Source: Legionella genomosp. 1
Lineage (GTDB): Bacteria; Pseudomonadota; Gammaproteobacteria; Legionellales; Legionellaceae
Assembly: GCA_945867185.1 (NCBI GenBank)
Contig: CAMBHM010000038.1
Location: 1-10,110 of the forward strand
Direction of reading: 5' to 3'
Length of the DNA stretch: 10,110 bases
Each line of letters opens with the position of its first letter. Within the stretch, counting starts at the first letter, position 1. The translations under genes and the position numbers were made by a program. This document shows positions 1-6,627 of the stretch, piece by piece. The notes under the pieces were generated by a model, which was not told where the DNA came from, did no database searches, and was given only the letters and a program-made list of their open reading frames with translations.

Positions 1-795
1 TCGTGTGAGATCAGACGCATAATTTTCAAACTCTCCCCCTGCATCGATCAATACCAAGTCACCTCGGCAGAGCGGCGCGTTATTAGCGGTGTAATGCAGC
101 ACACAAGCATTCGCACCACCAGCCACAATCGAGTCATAAGCAAGACTCCGAGCCCCAAGTCGGGTCATATCATAGACCAACTCCGCTTCTAGTTCATATT
201 CATATTGAGCTTTTAAAGCCACTCTCATAGCACGATGATGCGCTGCCACCGAGATATCAACCGCACGTTGCATCAACGCTATCTCATCAGGACTTTTAAA
301 AAGACGCATTTCGCCTAAAATAGGCTGCAGATCACAGAATGTATCTGGGGCACGTACACCGCGTCGTGCACGTCCCTTCACGAGTGACCACGCTGCAACT
401 ATACGAGCATCCCACTGTGGACATCGACCCAATGCAAAATAAATAGCCTGCTTACCTGTCAAAAAATCGGGTAATTGTCGATCCAGATCTTCAATAGAAA
501 AAGCCGCGTCAACCTTCAAACGCTCCGGTGCTAACTCCTGCCCTAGTCGAGCGCCTGTCCATTGTTCTTGCTCGGGTGCACGGGGTCGGTTAAATACATA
601 GCTTTCCCCCTCCGCGTTCACCACCAACAGCGCATCCGGTTCATTAAATCCAGTCAAATAATAAAAGTCGCTGTCTTGCCGAAACCGATAGGTACTATCC
701 CCATTTCGCACAACCTCTTTTGCCGCTGGAATCAATGCCACAGACTCTTTGGGCAACCGCGCTGCTAGCGCACGTCGTCGTGTTTGATATTGCAT
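1..795 (-). CDS. pepP: Xaa-Pro aminopeptidase P (partial, C-terminus beyond left edge)
   Basis: Metallopeptidase of the pita-bread fold (family M24B) that removes an N-terminal residue preceding proline; cytoplasmic, with two divalent metal ions, usually Mn. The first 265 codons are present (E. coli PepP has about 440). The N-terminal creatinase-like domain is complete: DSDFYYLTGFNEPDALLV near residues 45-62 and the FNRPR..EQEQW..AR segment. The catalytic domain begins with MRLFKSPDEIALMQRA, then GGANACVLHYTANNAPL, then LIDAGGEFENYASDLTR at the edge. D251 and D262 are the first two metal ligands, 11 residues apart like D260 and D271 of E. coli. The remaining His and two Glu ligands lie outside the window. 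The start is ATG at 795, 8 bp after the parC stop, with an AGGAGG ribosome site overlapping that stop, so it is probably translated from the parC transcript. No stop or frameshift appears in the visible part. Confidence 0.93.
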   Translation of the reverse strand, partial: MQYQTRRRALAARLPKESVALIPAAKEVVRNGDSTYRFRQDSDFYYLTGFNEPDALLVVNAEGESYVFNRPRAPEQEQWTGARLGQELAPERLKVDAAFSIEDLDRQLPDFLTGKQAIYFALGRCPQWDARIVAAWSLVKGRARRGVRAPDTFCDLQPILGEMRLFKSPDEIALMQRAVDISVAAHHRAMRVALKAQYEYELEAELVYDMTRLGARSLAYDSIVAGGANACVLHYTANNAPLCRGDLVLIDAGGEFENYASDLTR

Positions 796-799
796 CCTG

Positions 800-805
800 C
801 CTCCT
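800..805 (-). promoter_or_regulatory. Ribosome binding site of pepP
   Basis: AGGAGG on the minus strand overlaps the parC stop codon (TAG at 806-804) and lies 4 nt before the pepP ATG. It fixes the pepP start and suggests parC-pepP translational coupling. Confidence 0.7.
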
Positions 806-3035
806 ACGCCAAAACTTCTAATCCTGTAACCGCCTGAAATCCACGCGGCAGACGATGGCCCCGTGCACCCCGTTTGCCTTGATAAGGCACTCTATCTGCG
901 GCTTTCAATGCCAAGAACCGTTTTCCAGCATGCACTATCAACGTCTCTTCTGGCAGTAAAAATTGTATATAGAGTACCACTTCTTCGCGAGTGGTCGCTT
1001 TGGCCGTTGGGATTTGAATAAATTTACTGCCTTTACCTCGCGACAATTCAGGCAACTCTACGGCCAACACCAACAAAAGTCGCCCCGTATTGGTCACCGC
1101 TGCCAACCACTGAGTGTTTTTATCAGTGATCCGCTGCGGCGACAAAATCTGACTATGCTTCGGCAACTTCAAACAAGCTTTTCCATTTCTGTTTTTCACA
1201 TATAACGACATGCATTGCGCAACAAAACCATACCCTGCATCATTGGCCAACAGAATCCAGTCATCGGGTTCTCCACTCGCCAATGCCACAAATGCAGCGC
1301 CTTCAACAGGATTCAATTTACCTGTTAAAGGTTCTCCTTGACCTCGTGCTGAAGGCAACACATGCCCAGGCAGGGTGTAAACTTTACCTTCATTATCTAA
1401 AAAAATAATTTGTTGATTACTTCGTGCATTGGTCTGTGCCTTAAAGCCATCCGAAGATTTATAACTCAACGCCCGCCCATCGATATCATATCCTTTAGCC
1501 GCTCGGATCCACCCCTTGTCTGAAAGAACAACCGTGATAGGCTCATTCGGTAAAATATCTTCTTCTTTCAAGGCCTGAGCATCTCCTCGCTCCACCAGAG
1601 GCGATCGCCTTGCATCTCCATGAGTATCACGACAAGTGATTATTTCAGCTTTAACCAACGCTCGTAATCGCAGATCACTTGCCAAAATATGTTGCAATGT
1701 ATCCCGCTCTTCAGACAAAGCAGCTTGTTCACTGCGCAGTGTCATTTCTTCAAGTTTCGCCAAGTGACGCAATTTGAGTTCTAAGATGGCCTCCGCTTGT
1801 CGATCACTCAATGAAAATCGAGACATCAAAGCGAGTTTAGGCGTCTCTGACTCACGGATGATGGCGATCACTTCATCCAGATTCAAATAAGCTATCAACA
1901 ACCCATCCAACACATGTAGCCTATCCAGTACTTTGTCTAATCGATGATGCAAGCGCCTTGTAACCGTAGCAAGACGAAAGACAATCCACTCGTTTAATAT
2001 CGTTAGCAAGGACTTAACCGACGGTTTCCCATCCAACCCAATCATATTAAAATTCACACGATACGATCGCTCGAGATCTGTGGTCGCGAATAAATGGGAC
2101 ATCAACCCTTCTACATCCACTCGATTAGAGCGCGGAATAATCACTAGTCGTGTTGGGTATTCATGACAAGATTCATCCCGTAAGTCCTCCACCATTGGCA
2201 ATTTCTTTTGCTGCATCTGGGCTGCGATTTGCTCAATGACTTTGGCCCCGGAGACCTGATAAGGTAAGGCCGTGATAATAACCGTGTGATGTTCTACCCG
2301 GTAAATACCGCGCATACGAATGGATCCGAGCCCTGTCTCATACATCGTTCGAATAGCCGCAGAGGAGGTGGTAATTTCTGCTTGTGTTGGAAAATCAGGC
2401 CCTTGTATAAAACGCATGATGGTTTCTAACGGGGCCATCGGATTATCTAATAAATGGCTGCACGCATTGGCTACTTCAATCAAATTATGGGGCAGAATAT
2501 CAGAGGCCATGCCTACTGCAATACCTGTTGCCCCATTCAACAATACATTCGGTAATCGCGCTGGTAAAAGAGACGGTTCCTGTAAGGTCGCGTCAAAATT
2601 ATCTACCCAATCGACCGTACCAAACTGCAACTCACTCAGCAACACCTCTGCATAAGCCGATAAACGTGCTTCTGTATAACGCATGGCGGCAAACGACTTC
2701 GGATCATCGGGCGATCCCCAGTTGCCTTGACCATCTACAAAGGGATAGCGATAAGAGAAAGGTTGAGCCATCAACACCATGGCCTCATAACAAGCCGAGT
2801 CTCCATGTGGATGGAATTTACCGAGCACGTCCCCCACTGTTCGTGCTGATTTTTTATATTTAGCCGTTGCTTTTAAGCCAAGTTCGGACATGGCATAAAC
2901 AATACGGCGTTGTACGGGCTTTAATCCATCCGCCACGTGCGGGAGTGCTCTGTCTAAAATGACATACATCGAATAATCAAGGTAGGCCTTTTCAGTAAAT
3001 TCCGTGAGTGGTTGACGTTCCATTACAGTATTCAT
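804..3035 (-). CDS. parC: DNA topoisomerase IV subunit A
   Basis: Breakage-reunion subunit of topoisomerase IV (ParC2ParE2), which decatenates daughter chromosomes and relaxes supercoils. It has 743 aa against 752 in E. coli, and the N-terminus aligns with E. coli without offset. The winged-helix/tower part begins [20 protein letters not shown]. The quinolone-determining region [12 protein letters not shown] carries S80 and E84, and the [10 protein letters not shown] motif carries the active-site R119-Y120, all at E. coli numbering. A GPDFPT motif follows near residues 211-216. The C-terminal beta-pinwheel occupies roughly residues 495-743 and ends [20 protein letters not shown]. ParC rather than GyrA is called because the sequence follows E. 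coli ParC throughout and lacks a GyrA-type acidic tail. Start ATG 3035 has only a weak AAGAG 10 nt upstream; an internal ATG at codon 5 has no better site. The partner parE is not in the window. pepP follows directly. Confidence 0.97.
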   Translation of the reverse strand: MNTVMERQPLTEFTEKAYLDYSMYVILDRALPHVADGLKPVQRRIVYAMSELGLKATAKYKKSARTVGDVLGKFHPHGDSACYEAMVLMAQPFSYRYPFVDGQGNWGSPDDPKSFAAMRYTEARLSAYAEVLLSELQFGTVDWVDNFDATLQEPSLLPARLPNVLLNGATGIAVGMASDILPHNLIEVANACSHLLDNPMAPLETIMRFIQGPDFPTQAEITTSSAAIRTMYETGLGSIRMRGIYRVEHHTVIITALPYQVSGAKVIEQIAAQMQQKKLPMVEDLRDESCHEYPTRLVIIPRSNRVDVEGLMSHLFATTDLERSYRVNFNMIGLDGKPSVKSLLTILNEWIVFRLATVTRRLHHRLDKVLDRLHVLDGLLIAYLNLDEVIAIIRESETPKLALMSRFSLSDRQAEAILELKLRHLAKLEEMTLRSEQAALSEERDTLQHILASDLRLRALVKAEIITCRDTHGDARRSPLVERGDAQALKEEDILPNEPITVVLSDKGWIRAAKGYDIDGRALSYKSSDGFKAQTNARSNQQIIFLDNEGKVYTLPGHVLPSARGQGEPLTGKLNPVEGAAFVALASGEPDDWILLANDAGYGFVAQCMSLYVKNRNGKACLKLPKHSQILSPQRITDKNTQWLAAVTNTGRLLLVLAVELPELSRGKGSKFIQIPTAKATTREEVVLYIQFLLPEETLIVHAGKRFLALKAADRVPYQGKRGARGHRLPRGFQAVTGLEVLA

Positions 3036-3105
3036 AATCGTTGAACTCTTGCATTTGATTTCACAGAATCATACGTTCTGTCACGTTTATATGCAACTTG
3101 CATGA

Positions 3106-3114
3106 TGTGCATAA
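3106..3114 (-). promoter_or_regulatory. DnaA box (perfect match)
   Basis: TTATGCACA on the minus strand matches the DnaA consensus TTATNCACA at every fixed position. It lies about 70 bp upstream of parC, immediately downstream of a candidate -35/-10 pair for parC and overlapping the region upstream of a minus-strand TATAAA at 3091-3086. It could therefore tie parC expression to DnaA. Confidence 0.55.
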
Positions 3115-3115
3115 C

Positions 3116-3144
3116 TTTCTGACTCATAAATCATACAATGTCAA
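3116..3144 (-). promoter_or_regulatory. Candidate sigma-70 promoter for parC
   Basis: A perfect -35 hexamer TTGACA (3144-3139, minus) is followed after 17 bp by a poor -10, CAGAAA (3121-3116; 3 of 6 matches). Transcription from here would start close to the DnaA box at 3106-3114. A separate TATAAA at 3091-3086 is a better -10 but has no good -35. One of the two probably serves parC; which one cannot be settled by eye. Confidence 0.3.
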
Positions 3145-3212
3145 CAGGTTTATTAACACAATGATTTTTAATTCAATTTTATTTTTTATAGCCGGATTGA
3201 TTCTCAACAATC

Positions 3213-3221
3213 TGTGGATAA
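3213..3221 (-). promoter_or_regulatory. DnaA box (perfect match, strongest R1/R4 type)
   Basis: TTATCCACA on the minus strand is identical to the high-affinity E. coli oriC R1/R4 boxes. It lies between short inverted arms AACAAT (3206-3211) and ATTGTT (3234-3239) and beside the A+T-rich run 3161-3190. A one-mismatch box (TGATGCACA, 3233-3225) follows 3 bp away in the same orientation. Confidence 0.6.
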
Positions 3222-3232
3222 CTATGTGCATC

Positions 3233-3252
3233 AATTGTTAGAAATTGTTAAA
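3233..3252 (+). repeat. Tandem 10-bp direct repeat
   Basis: AATTGTTAGA is followed directly by AATTGTTAAA (9 of 10 positions identical). The period is about one helical turn, which would place two protein-binding half-sites on the same DNA face. It lies between the second DnaA box and the palindrome. Confidence 0.5.
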
Positions 3253-3296
3253 ATTCAAGTGCCGAGTGAGTTTGTTATTATACAAACACAGCGATC

Positions 3297-3314
3297 TATA
3301 CTGCGCGCAGTATA
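3297..3314. repeat. Perfect 18-bp palindrome, probable operator
   Basis: TATACTGCG followed directly by its exact reverse complement CGCAGTATA. It lies 7 bp upstream of the -35 of the candidate promoter for the outer-membrane gene. Each arm also contains a -10-like TATACT, one per strand. Intrinsic termination is unlikely because no T-run follows on either strand. A binding site for a dimeric regulator is the simplest reading; the regulator is unknown. Confidence 0.5.
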
Positions 3315-3321
3315 ACGCCCG

Positions 3322-3350
3322 TTGATATCTTTTGAAATTTAAGCCATAGT
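3322..3350 (+). promoter_or_regulatory. Candidate sigma-70 promoter for the outer-membrane/thaumatin unit
   Basis: TTGATA (3322-3327; 5 of 6 matches to TTGACA), a 17-bp spacer, then CATAGT (3345-3350; 4 of 6 matches to TATAAT). This predicts a start near 3357 and a leader of about 50 nt. The palindrome 3297-3314 would lie just upstream of the -35. A second possibility is TTGTTA (3272-3277) with TATACT (3297-3302) at 19-bp spacing, which would place the -10 inside the palindrome. Confidence 0.4.
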
Positions 3351-3393
3351 CAGTGCAACTATGCAAAATGACCCGGCAACTGTGACGCCTTGC

Positions 3394-3398
3394 AAGGA
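3394..3398 (+). promoter_or_regulatory. Ribosome binding site deciding the start at 3406
   Basis: AAGGA ends 7 nt before ATG 3406. The in-frame ATG at 3361 has no such site and would put 15 polar residues in front of a clean signal peptide, so 3406 is the start. Confidence 0.75.
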
Positions 3399-3405
3399 CT
3401 GTATT

Positions 3406-4203
3406 ATGAAACGGAATTTGTCTCATCTAAGTAGTACCTTTTTAGCTGTTGTCCTCTATGTGCCTTGTCTTTCTTATGCCACTCAATCAACCACACCGAT
3501 TTCCTCCGCAAACGTTATCATGGGCCCACAAGCGCGCTGGTTTCTCTCCGTCAACCTAGGTGAGCAATTCCAAGCGAGCAAAAAGACCATGCGCGTTAAT
3601 AATGGCTCTGATTACCCGTCACCTTACAATCAAGACACCTATACTATAAATAAAACAGCCCATGCTCCAATGATTAATATTTCAGGTGGATACCGTTGGC
3701 AACGTGAGCAACACTGGCTGCCTGTCTATTCTTTAGGATTGCTGTACCAACATGGTTTTATTGGCCACCCTAGAGGTGAAATCATACAGTACTCGACTCC
3801 CCTATTCACGAATTACAATTATAAATCGAGCCTATCATCCAATCTCTTATTAGCAACTGCCAAGGTAAATATTTACACAATAAACAAATGGTCGCCTTAT
3901 ATTACTGTGGGTTTAGGTGGTGCGTTCAACCATGCAAGCTATAATGAAACTGCTTTGCCTGGAATAACACCACGCATCAGCCCTAATTTTACAGGCAATA
4001 AGAATCAGTTTGCTTATAATGCTGGCGCTGGTTTGGATTATATAGTTTCACAACATTTCATTCTTAACCTCGGTTATCTTTATCAAAACGTTGGAACTAT
4101 ATCCGGAGAAGGCCGGAATACTTGGTCTGGCACCAGCTTGGCTTTTGGAGCCTATGGCACAAACGATGTCGTAGTGGGTGTTACTTATTTGTTTGGCAGA
4201 TAA
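3406..4203 (+). CDS. Outer-membrane beta-barrel protein (OMP_b-brl-like), 265 aa
   Basis: Exported protein predicted to form a small (about 8-stranded) barrel in the outer membrane; specific role unknown. Residues 1-25 are a signal peptide: basic MKRN, then a hydrophobic core, with cleavage likely after LSYA and before TQ. The one Cys (C21) has no lipobox, so this is not a lipoprotein. The mature part alternates polar and hydrophobic residues in amphipathic strands: WFLSVNLGEQFQ (45-56), MINISGGYRW (89-98), PVYSLGLLYQHGF (106-118), SSNLLLATAKVNIY (144-157), PYITVGLGGAFNHASY (164-179), FAYNAGAGLDYIV (202-214), FILNLGYLYQNVG (218-230) and VVVGVTYLFGR at the end. The terminal motif has Phe third from the end, not last. 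Resemblance is to the generic OMP beta-barrel/porin-like family common in Legionella and Coxiella relatives; no gene name is justified. The second gene starts 26 bp downstream, so the two are probably co-transcribed. Confidence 0.82.
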   Translation: MKRNLSHLSSTFLAVVLYVPCLSYATQSTTPISSANVIMGPQARWFLSVNLGEQFQASKKTMRVNNGSDYPSPYNQDTYTINKTAHAPMINISGGYRWQREQHWLPVYSLGLLYQHGFIGHPRGEIIQYSTPLFTNYNYKSSLSSNLLLATAKVNIYTINKWSPYITVGLGGAFNHASYNETALPGITPRISPNFTGNKNQFAYNAGAGLDYIVSQHFILNLGYLYQNVGTISGEGRNTWSGTSLAFGAYGTNDVVVGVTYLFGR

Positions 4204-4214
4204 TACGCATTTTT

Positions 4215-4221
4215 AGAAGGA
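4215..4221 (+). promoter_or_regulatory. Ribosome binding site deciding the start at 4230
   Basis: AGAAGGA lies 8 nt before ATG 4230. The reading frame is open further upstream to 4122, but that part overlaps the barrel gene and encodes no signal peptide. The ATG at 4230 gives one directly. Confidence 0.8.
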
Positions 4222-4229
4222 AAACTGAT

Positions 4230-6620
4230 ATGAAGTATAGGGATACTCTTCGATATAGTATGACCACATTACTGATGTTATTTGTAGTGAACAGTTTTGC
4301 CGGTACGAATCCTGTGGCGTGGTCGGTGCAGCCAACATCTGGCTTTTTTCCTGCCAGTACTCCAATAGGAACGTCTTCGTGGGCAGTCTACACCTTAACG
4401 AATAATCTACCTCTACCGGCTACTCTAATGACCAGCTTTGATGAGCAAGGCGGAGTGTTTAATATTTATCAAAATTGCAATCAACACTCCATTGCCCCTA
4501 AGGCGAGTTGTTATATCATTATTGAATTTGCACCTACAACTGCAGGGCGGTCGTCTATTGCACTCACTTATGGCTATCACAATAATCGTATTCCGCTGCC
4601 TGCTATAACCGTCACGAGCACTGGTACTCCGCCCCCAACTTCTGGAATTATCACTGGTAGTATAACGACCATACCCCCATTTTCATTAAATAACCCAACA
4701 CAAACGCCTGTTTTTACCGTTACTTATCATAATTCATCTCCCGAACCAGTAGTGGTGACAGGATATGCTGGTGATATTAATGGTCATAATCTCCTAACAT
4801 CCAGTCCAACTTCAGTCGCAACAATTGAGATAATAACCAGCGGACAACTTGCCAGTAATTGCGGTACGTCAAACTCACCAATCCTGTTGAGCCAGGGGCA
4901 AAGCTGCCATATTAGTGGACAATTAACCCCGCATGCAACAGGTCAACTCACTGTGTCTGGATTATTTACCTACAATGCCGGTACAAATACGTCGACTCCA
5001 AGCACAGGCACACTGGTTACTAGTGGTGGAACAGGTAGTTGCCCAGTGACGCAAGCTGGTAATTCGGCGAGCACGGGTAGTGCTCTATATCTGCCCACAA
5101 CAACTTATCAGTATACGGACAACGTGGTCAAGTTTGTGTTAACCAATACAAGCACCGATCAAGGTGCAACTCTAGGACCAGTGAGTTTTGCATCCAACGT
5201 CAGTCCATCAACAGGGGTGACCATCACACCATCGATAACATACGATACTTGCTCCAATCAAACAATTGGGCCACAAGACTCGTGTTATGTCATGGCCTCG
5301 ATTATTCCAACAGTGACAACGTCGGGTTTGATTATTAGAGCAGAAGCCTCTTGTAATACTGGGACAGTAATCGCTGTGACACCGTCAGCATCGGTGACTA
5401 ACTTCAGTGGCAACACTCAGAGCCATAATGTTGTGTTTGTTAATCAATGTCCGTTCCCTGTATGGTATGAGTTTGCAAATAACAGTACTACAGGCGGCGC
5501 AGATCCAACACCTTCAGGCGGCAGTTATCAAGTGAATGCGCCAGTGAATGGTGTGCCCGCTCCAGTGACCTTGTCAGTCAGTGAATACTTAAATGGCGGA
5601 CTTTATGTTAGAACTGGATGTAATACCACAACTGGAGCTTGTGCAACAGGCACTTGTGGTTCAATTTCATCATCAGATCCCATGCGCTGTGCAGTGGGTG
5701 TTCAGCCACCTAATAACCTCCCGTTAACTAAAATGGAAATGACCTTAGAACCCTATAGTAGTAGTCCTACCTCTGATGGTGTTTATGATGTATCCATGGT
5801 AAATGGCTTTAATCTTCCGGCCGAAGTGCGCTCACTGGCCCCAGCTAGTAGCAGCAACCTATTTGGTTGTGGTCAATCTGCTGGTGCCATCATTCAGCCA
5901 CCTTCAGGTGAGGGCTTAGGGAATTGTCCTTGGACGTTTACACCACCTAATACTGGGGCGCCTTATATAACCGCCAATTTTGTCTCGGTTACGAATCCAA
6001 CGCCTTCCTCGTGTACTAGCACGCCTCCAACCTCTGATGGCACCTGTGGTGTGGGTTATAATTCAAACCCAATGATTAATAGTATGAACCAGGGTTACTC
6101 CACTTTTTTAGGGTATTGGAATATTTTTTCATATGTTAATCCTGGGGCATGGGGGAACGTTGATCTCTATACTGCGTTTACTCTAGGCGCCTCTCTATCA
6201 TCAATATCCGGCCAAGATTACGGTACCTATGCCAGTGTCTCTGCGACTTTTGCCGATATGTGGGGTTGTCTGGTTACATCAAACAATTCATTAAGATCTG
6301 GTTATAGTACTAATACAGGTAGTGGTCTTGTCTGTGGCTGCTATCAGTGGAATCTACCGGGTAGTTCGGTCCCAACAGCAGATGGCACCTGTAACATAAA
6401 TAATTCAGATTGGGAGTCTGTCGTTTACCCTTATATACTTTGGTTCAAACAGGCTTGCCCGACGGCTTATTCCTGGAATCACGATGATCCCTCTAGTTCG
6501 TTTACTTGTAATAATAACTCAGCAACAGCTTTAACGAATTATCAAATTACATATTGTCCTGGCGGCCAAACCGGTTTACAACCGGGGGCCCCTGATGGTC
6601 GTAATATAGTACCGTCGTAA
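4230..6620 (+). CDS. Secreted multidomain protein: three Ig-like modules plus thaumatin-like domain, 796 aa
   Basis: Exported protein of unknown function. Residues 1-24 form a signal peptide (MKYRDTLRYS, hydrophobic TTLLMLFVV, cut near NSFAG). Three Ig-like modules follow at about 27-132, 143-268 and 271-394. Each has a Cys pair with a Pro/Gln-x-x-Ser-Cys end (C83/C94, C211/C226, C341/C352), as in bacterial choice-of-anchor/ASH-type folds. Residues 399-777 are thaumatin-like (PR-5/osmotin fold). They contain VVFVNQCPFPVWYEF, GGLYVRTGC, ACATGTCGS, PLTKMEMTLEPY, VYDVSMVNGFNLP, ACPTAYSWNHDDP and NYQITYCPG, which align in order with plant thaumatin. The domain has 16 Cys, the number that makes eight disulfides in plant thaumatins. 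Of the acidic-cleft residues, R461, E503, D520 and D752/D753 are kept; N525 replaces the fourth. About 210 residues separate NLPAEV from ACPTAYSW, against roughly 75 in thaumatin, so a large insertion is present. Cleft conservation allows glycan binding or beta-glucanase-like activity; neither is shown. The gene follows the barrel gene by 26 bp. Confidence 0.88.
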   Translation: MKYRDTLRYSMTTLLMLFVVNSFAGTNPVAWSVQPTSGFFPASTPIGTSSWAVYTLTNNLPLPATLMTSFDEQGGVFNIYQNCNQHSIAPKASCYIIIEFAPTTAGRSSIALTYGYHNNRIPLPAITVTSTGTPPPTSGIITGSITTIPPFSLNNPTQTPVFTVTYHNSSPEPVVVTGYAGDINGHNLLTSSPTSVATIEIITSGQLASNCGTSNSPILLSQGQSCHISGQLTPHATGQLTVSGLFTYNAGTNTSTPSTGTLVTSGGTGSCPVTQAGNSASTGSALYLPTTTYQYTDNVVKFVLTNTSTDQGATLGPVSFASNVSPSTGVTITPSITYDTCSNQTIGPQDSCYVMASIIPTVTTSGLIIRAEASCNTGTVIAVTPSASVTNFSGNTQSHNVVFVNQCPFPVWYEFANNSTTGGADPTPSGGSYQVNAPVNGVPAPVTLSVSEYLNGGLYVRTGCNTTTGACATGTCGSISSSDPMRCAVGVQPPNNLPLTKMEMTLEPYSSSPTSDGVYDVSMVNGFNLPAEVRSLAPASSSNLFGCGQSAGAIIQPPSGEGLGNCPWTFTPPNTGAPYITANFVSVTNPTPSSCTSTPPTSDGTCGVGYNSNPMINSMNQGYSTFLGYWNIFSYVNPGAWGNVDLYTAFTLGASLSSISGQDYGTYASVSATFADMWGCLVTSNNSLRSGYSTNTGSGLVCGCYQWNLPGSSVPTADGTCNINNSDWESVVYPYILWFKQACPTAYSWNHDDPSSSFTCNNNSATALTNYQITYCPGGQTGLQPGAPDGRNIVPS
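6564..6590. other. Stable hairpin at the 3' end of the thaumatin gene, downstream of atpC
   Basis: An inner stem CCGGTT/AACCGG (6571-6576, 6580-6585; 3-nt loop) is enclosed by an outer GGCC/GGCC stem (6564-6567, 6587-6590). It lies inside the thaumatin CDS and about 35 nt past the atpC stop on the other strand. No T-run follows on either strand, so it is not a canonical intrinsic terminator. It may slow polymerase in the convergent zone, or simply be coding sequence. Confidence 0.3.
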
Positions 6621-6627
6621 GGTGCTA
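6607..6627 (+). terminator. Weak hairpin spanning both convergent stop codons
   Basis: TAGTACC (6607-6613) can pair with GGTGCTA (6621-6627) across a 7-nt loop, with one G-U pair in plus-strand RNA. A T-run (6636-6640) lies 9 nt after the stem, too far for a standard intrinsic terminator. It is the only terminator-like structure at the end of the plus-strand unit. Confidence 0.2.

Larger units (their letters stand above)
3036..3405. other. AT-rich divergent intergenic region between parC and the outer-membrane protein gene
   Basis: These 370 bp have no convincing gene. They hold two perfect DnaA boxes (3106-3114, 3213-3221) and three near matches: TTATTAACA at 3150-3158 (plus), TGATGCACA at 3233-3225 (minus) and TTATACAAA at 3278-3286 (plus). 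There is also a very A+T-rich stretch at 3161-3190, a tandem 10-bp repeat at 3233-3252, an 18-bp perfect palindrome at 3297-3314 and promoter-like hexamers for both strands. It has one GATC site only (3293-3296), so it does not look like a Dam/SeqA-rich enterobacterial oriC. The elements crowd together, which suggests a control region for the two divergent units. Confidence 0.8.

Noticed and set aside
2320..2863. Plus-strand open frames of about 111 codons inside parC
   Set aside because: They are antisense shadows of a strongly conserved gene, with no ribosome site or recognisable protein.
3297..3314. Palindrome as an intrinsic terminator
   Set aside because: No T-run follows on either strand, and no gene ends next to it.
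3361..3405. Upstream ATG for the barrel protein
   Set aside because: It lacks a ribosome site and would bury the signal peptide behind 15 polar residues.
3036..3405. Calling the intergenic region oriC outright
   Set aside because: There are only two perfect DnaA boxes and one GATC, no dnaA, dnaN or mnmG is in view, and GC skew cannot be computed here.
3238..3426. 62-codon minus-strand open frame in the intergenic region
   Set aside because: It has no good ribosome site, overlaps the signal-peptide start of the barrel gene and the palindrome, and its composition is not protein-like.
3406..3480. Barrel protein as a lipoprotein
   Set aside because: The Cys at residue 21 is preceded by YVP, not a lipobox; a standard signal-peptidase I site follows.
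4122..4229. Upstream in-frame extension of the thaumatin protein
   Set aside because: It overlaps the end of the barrel gene in another frame, has no ribosome site and no signal peptide; ATG 4230 has both.
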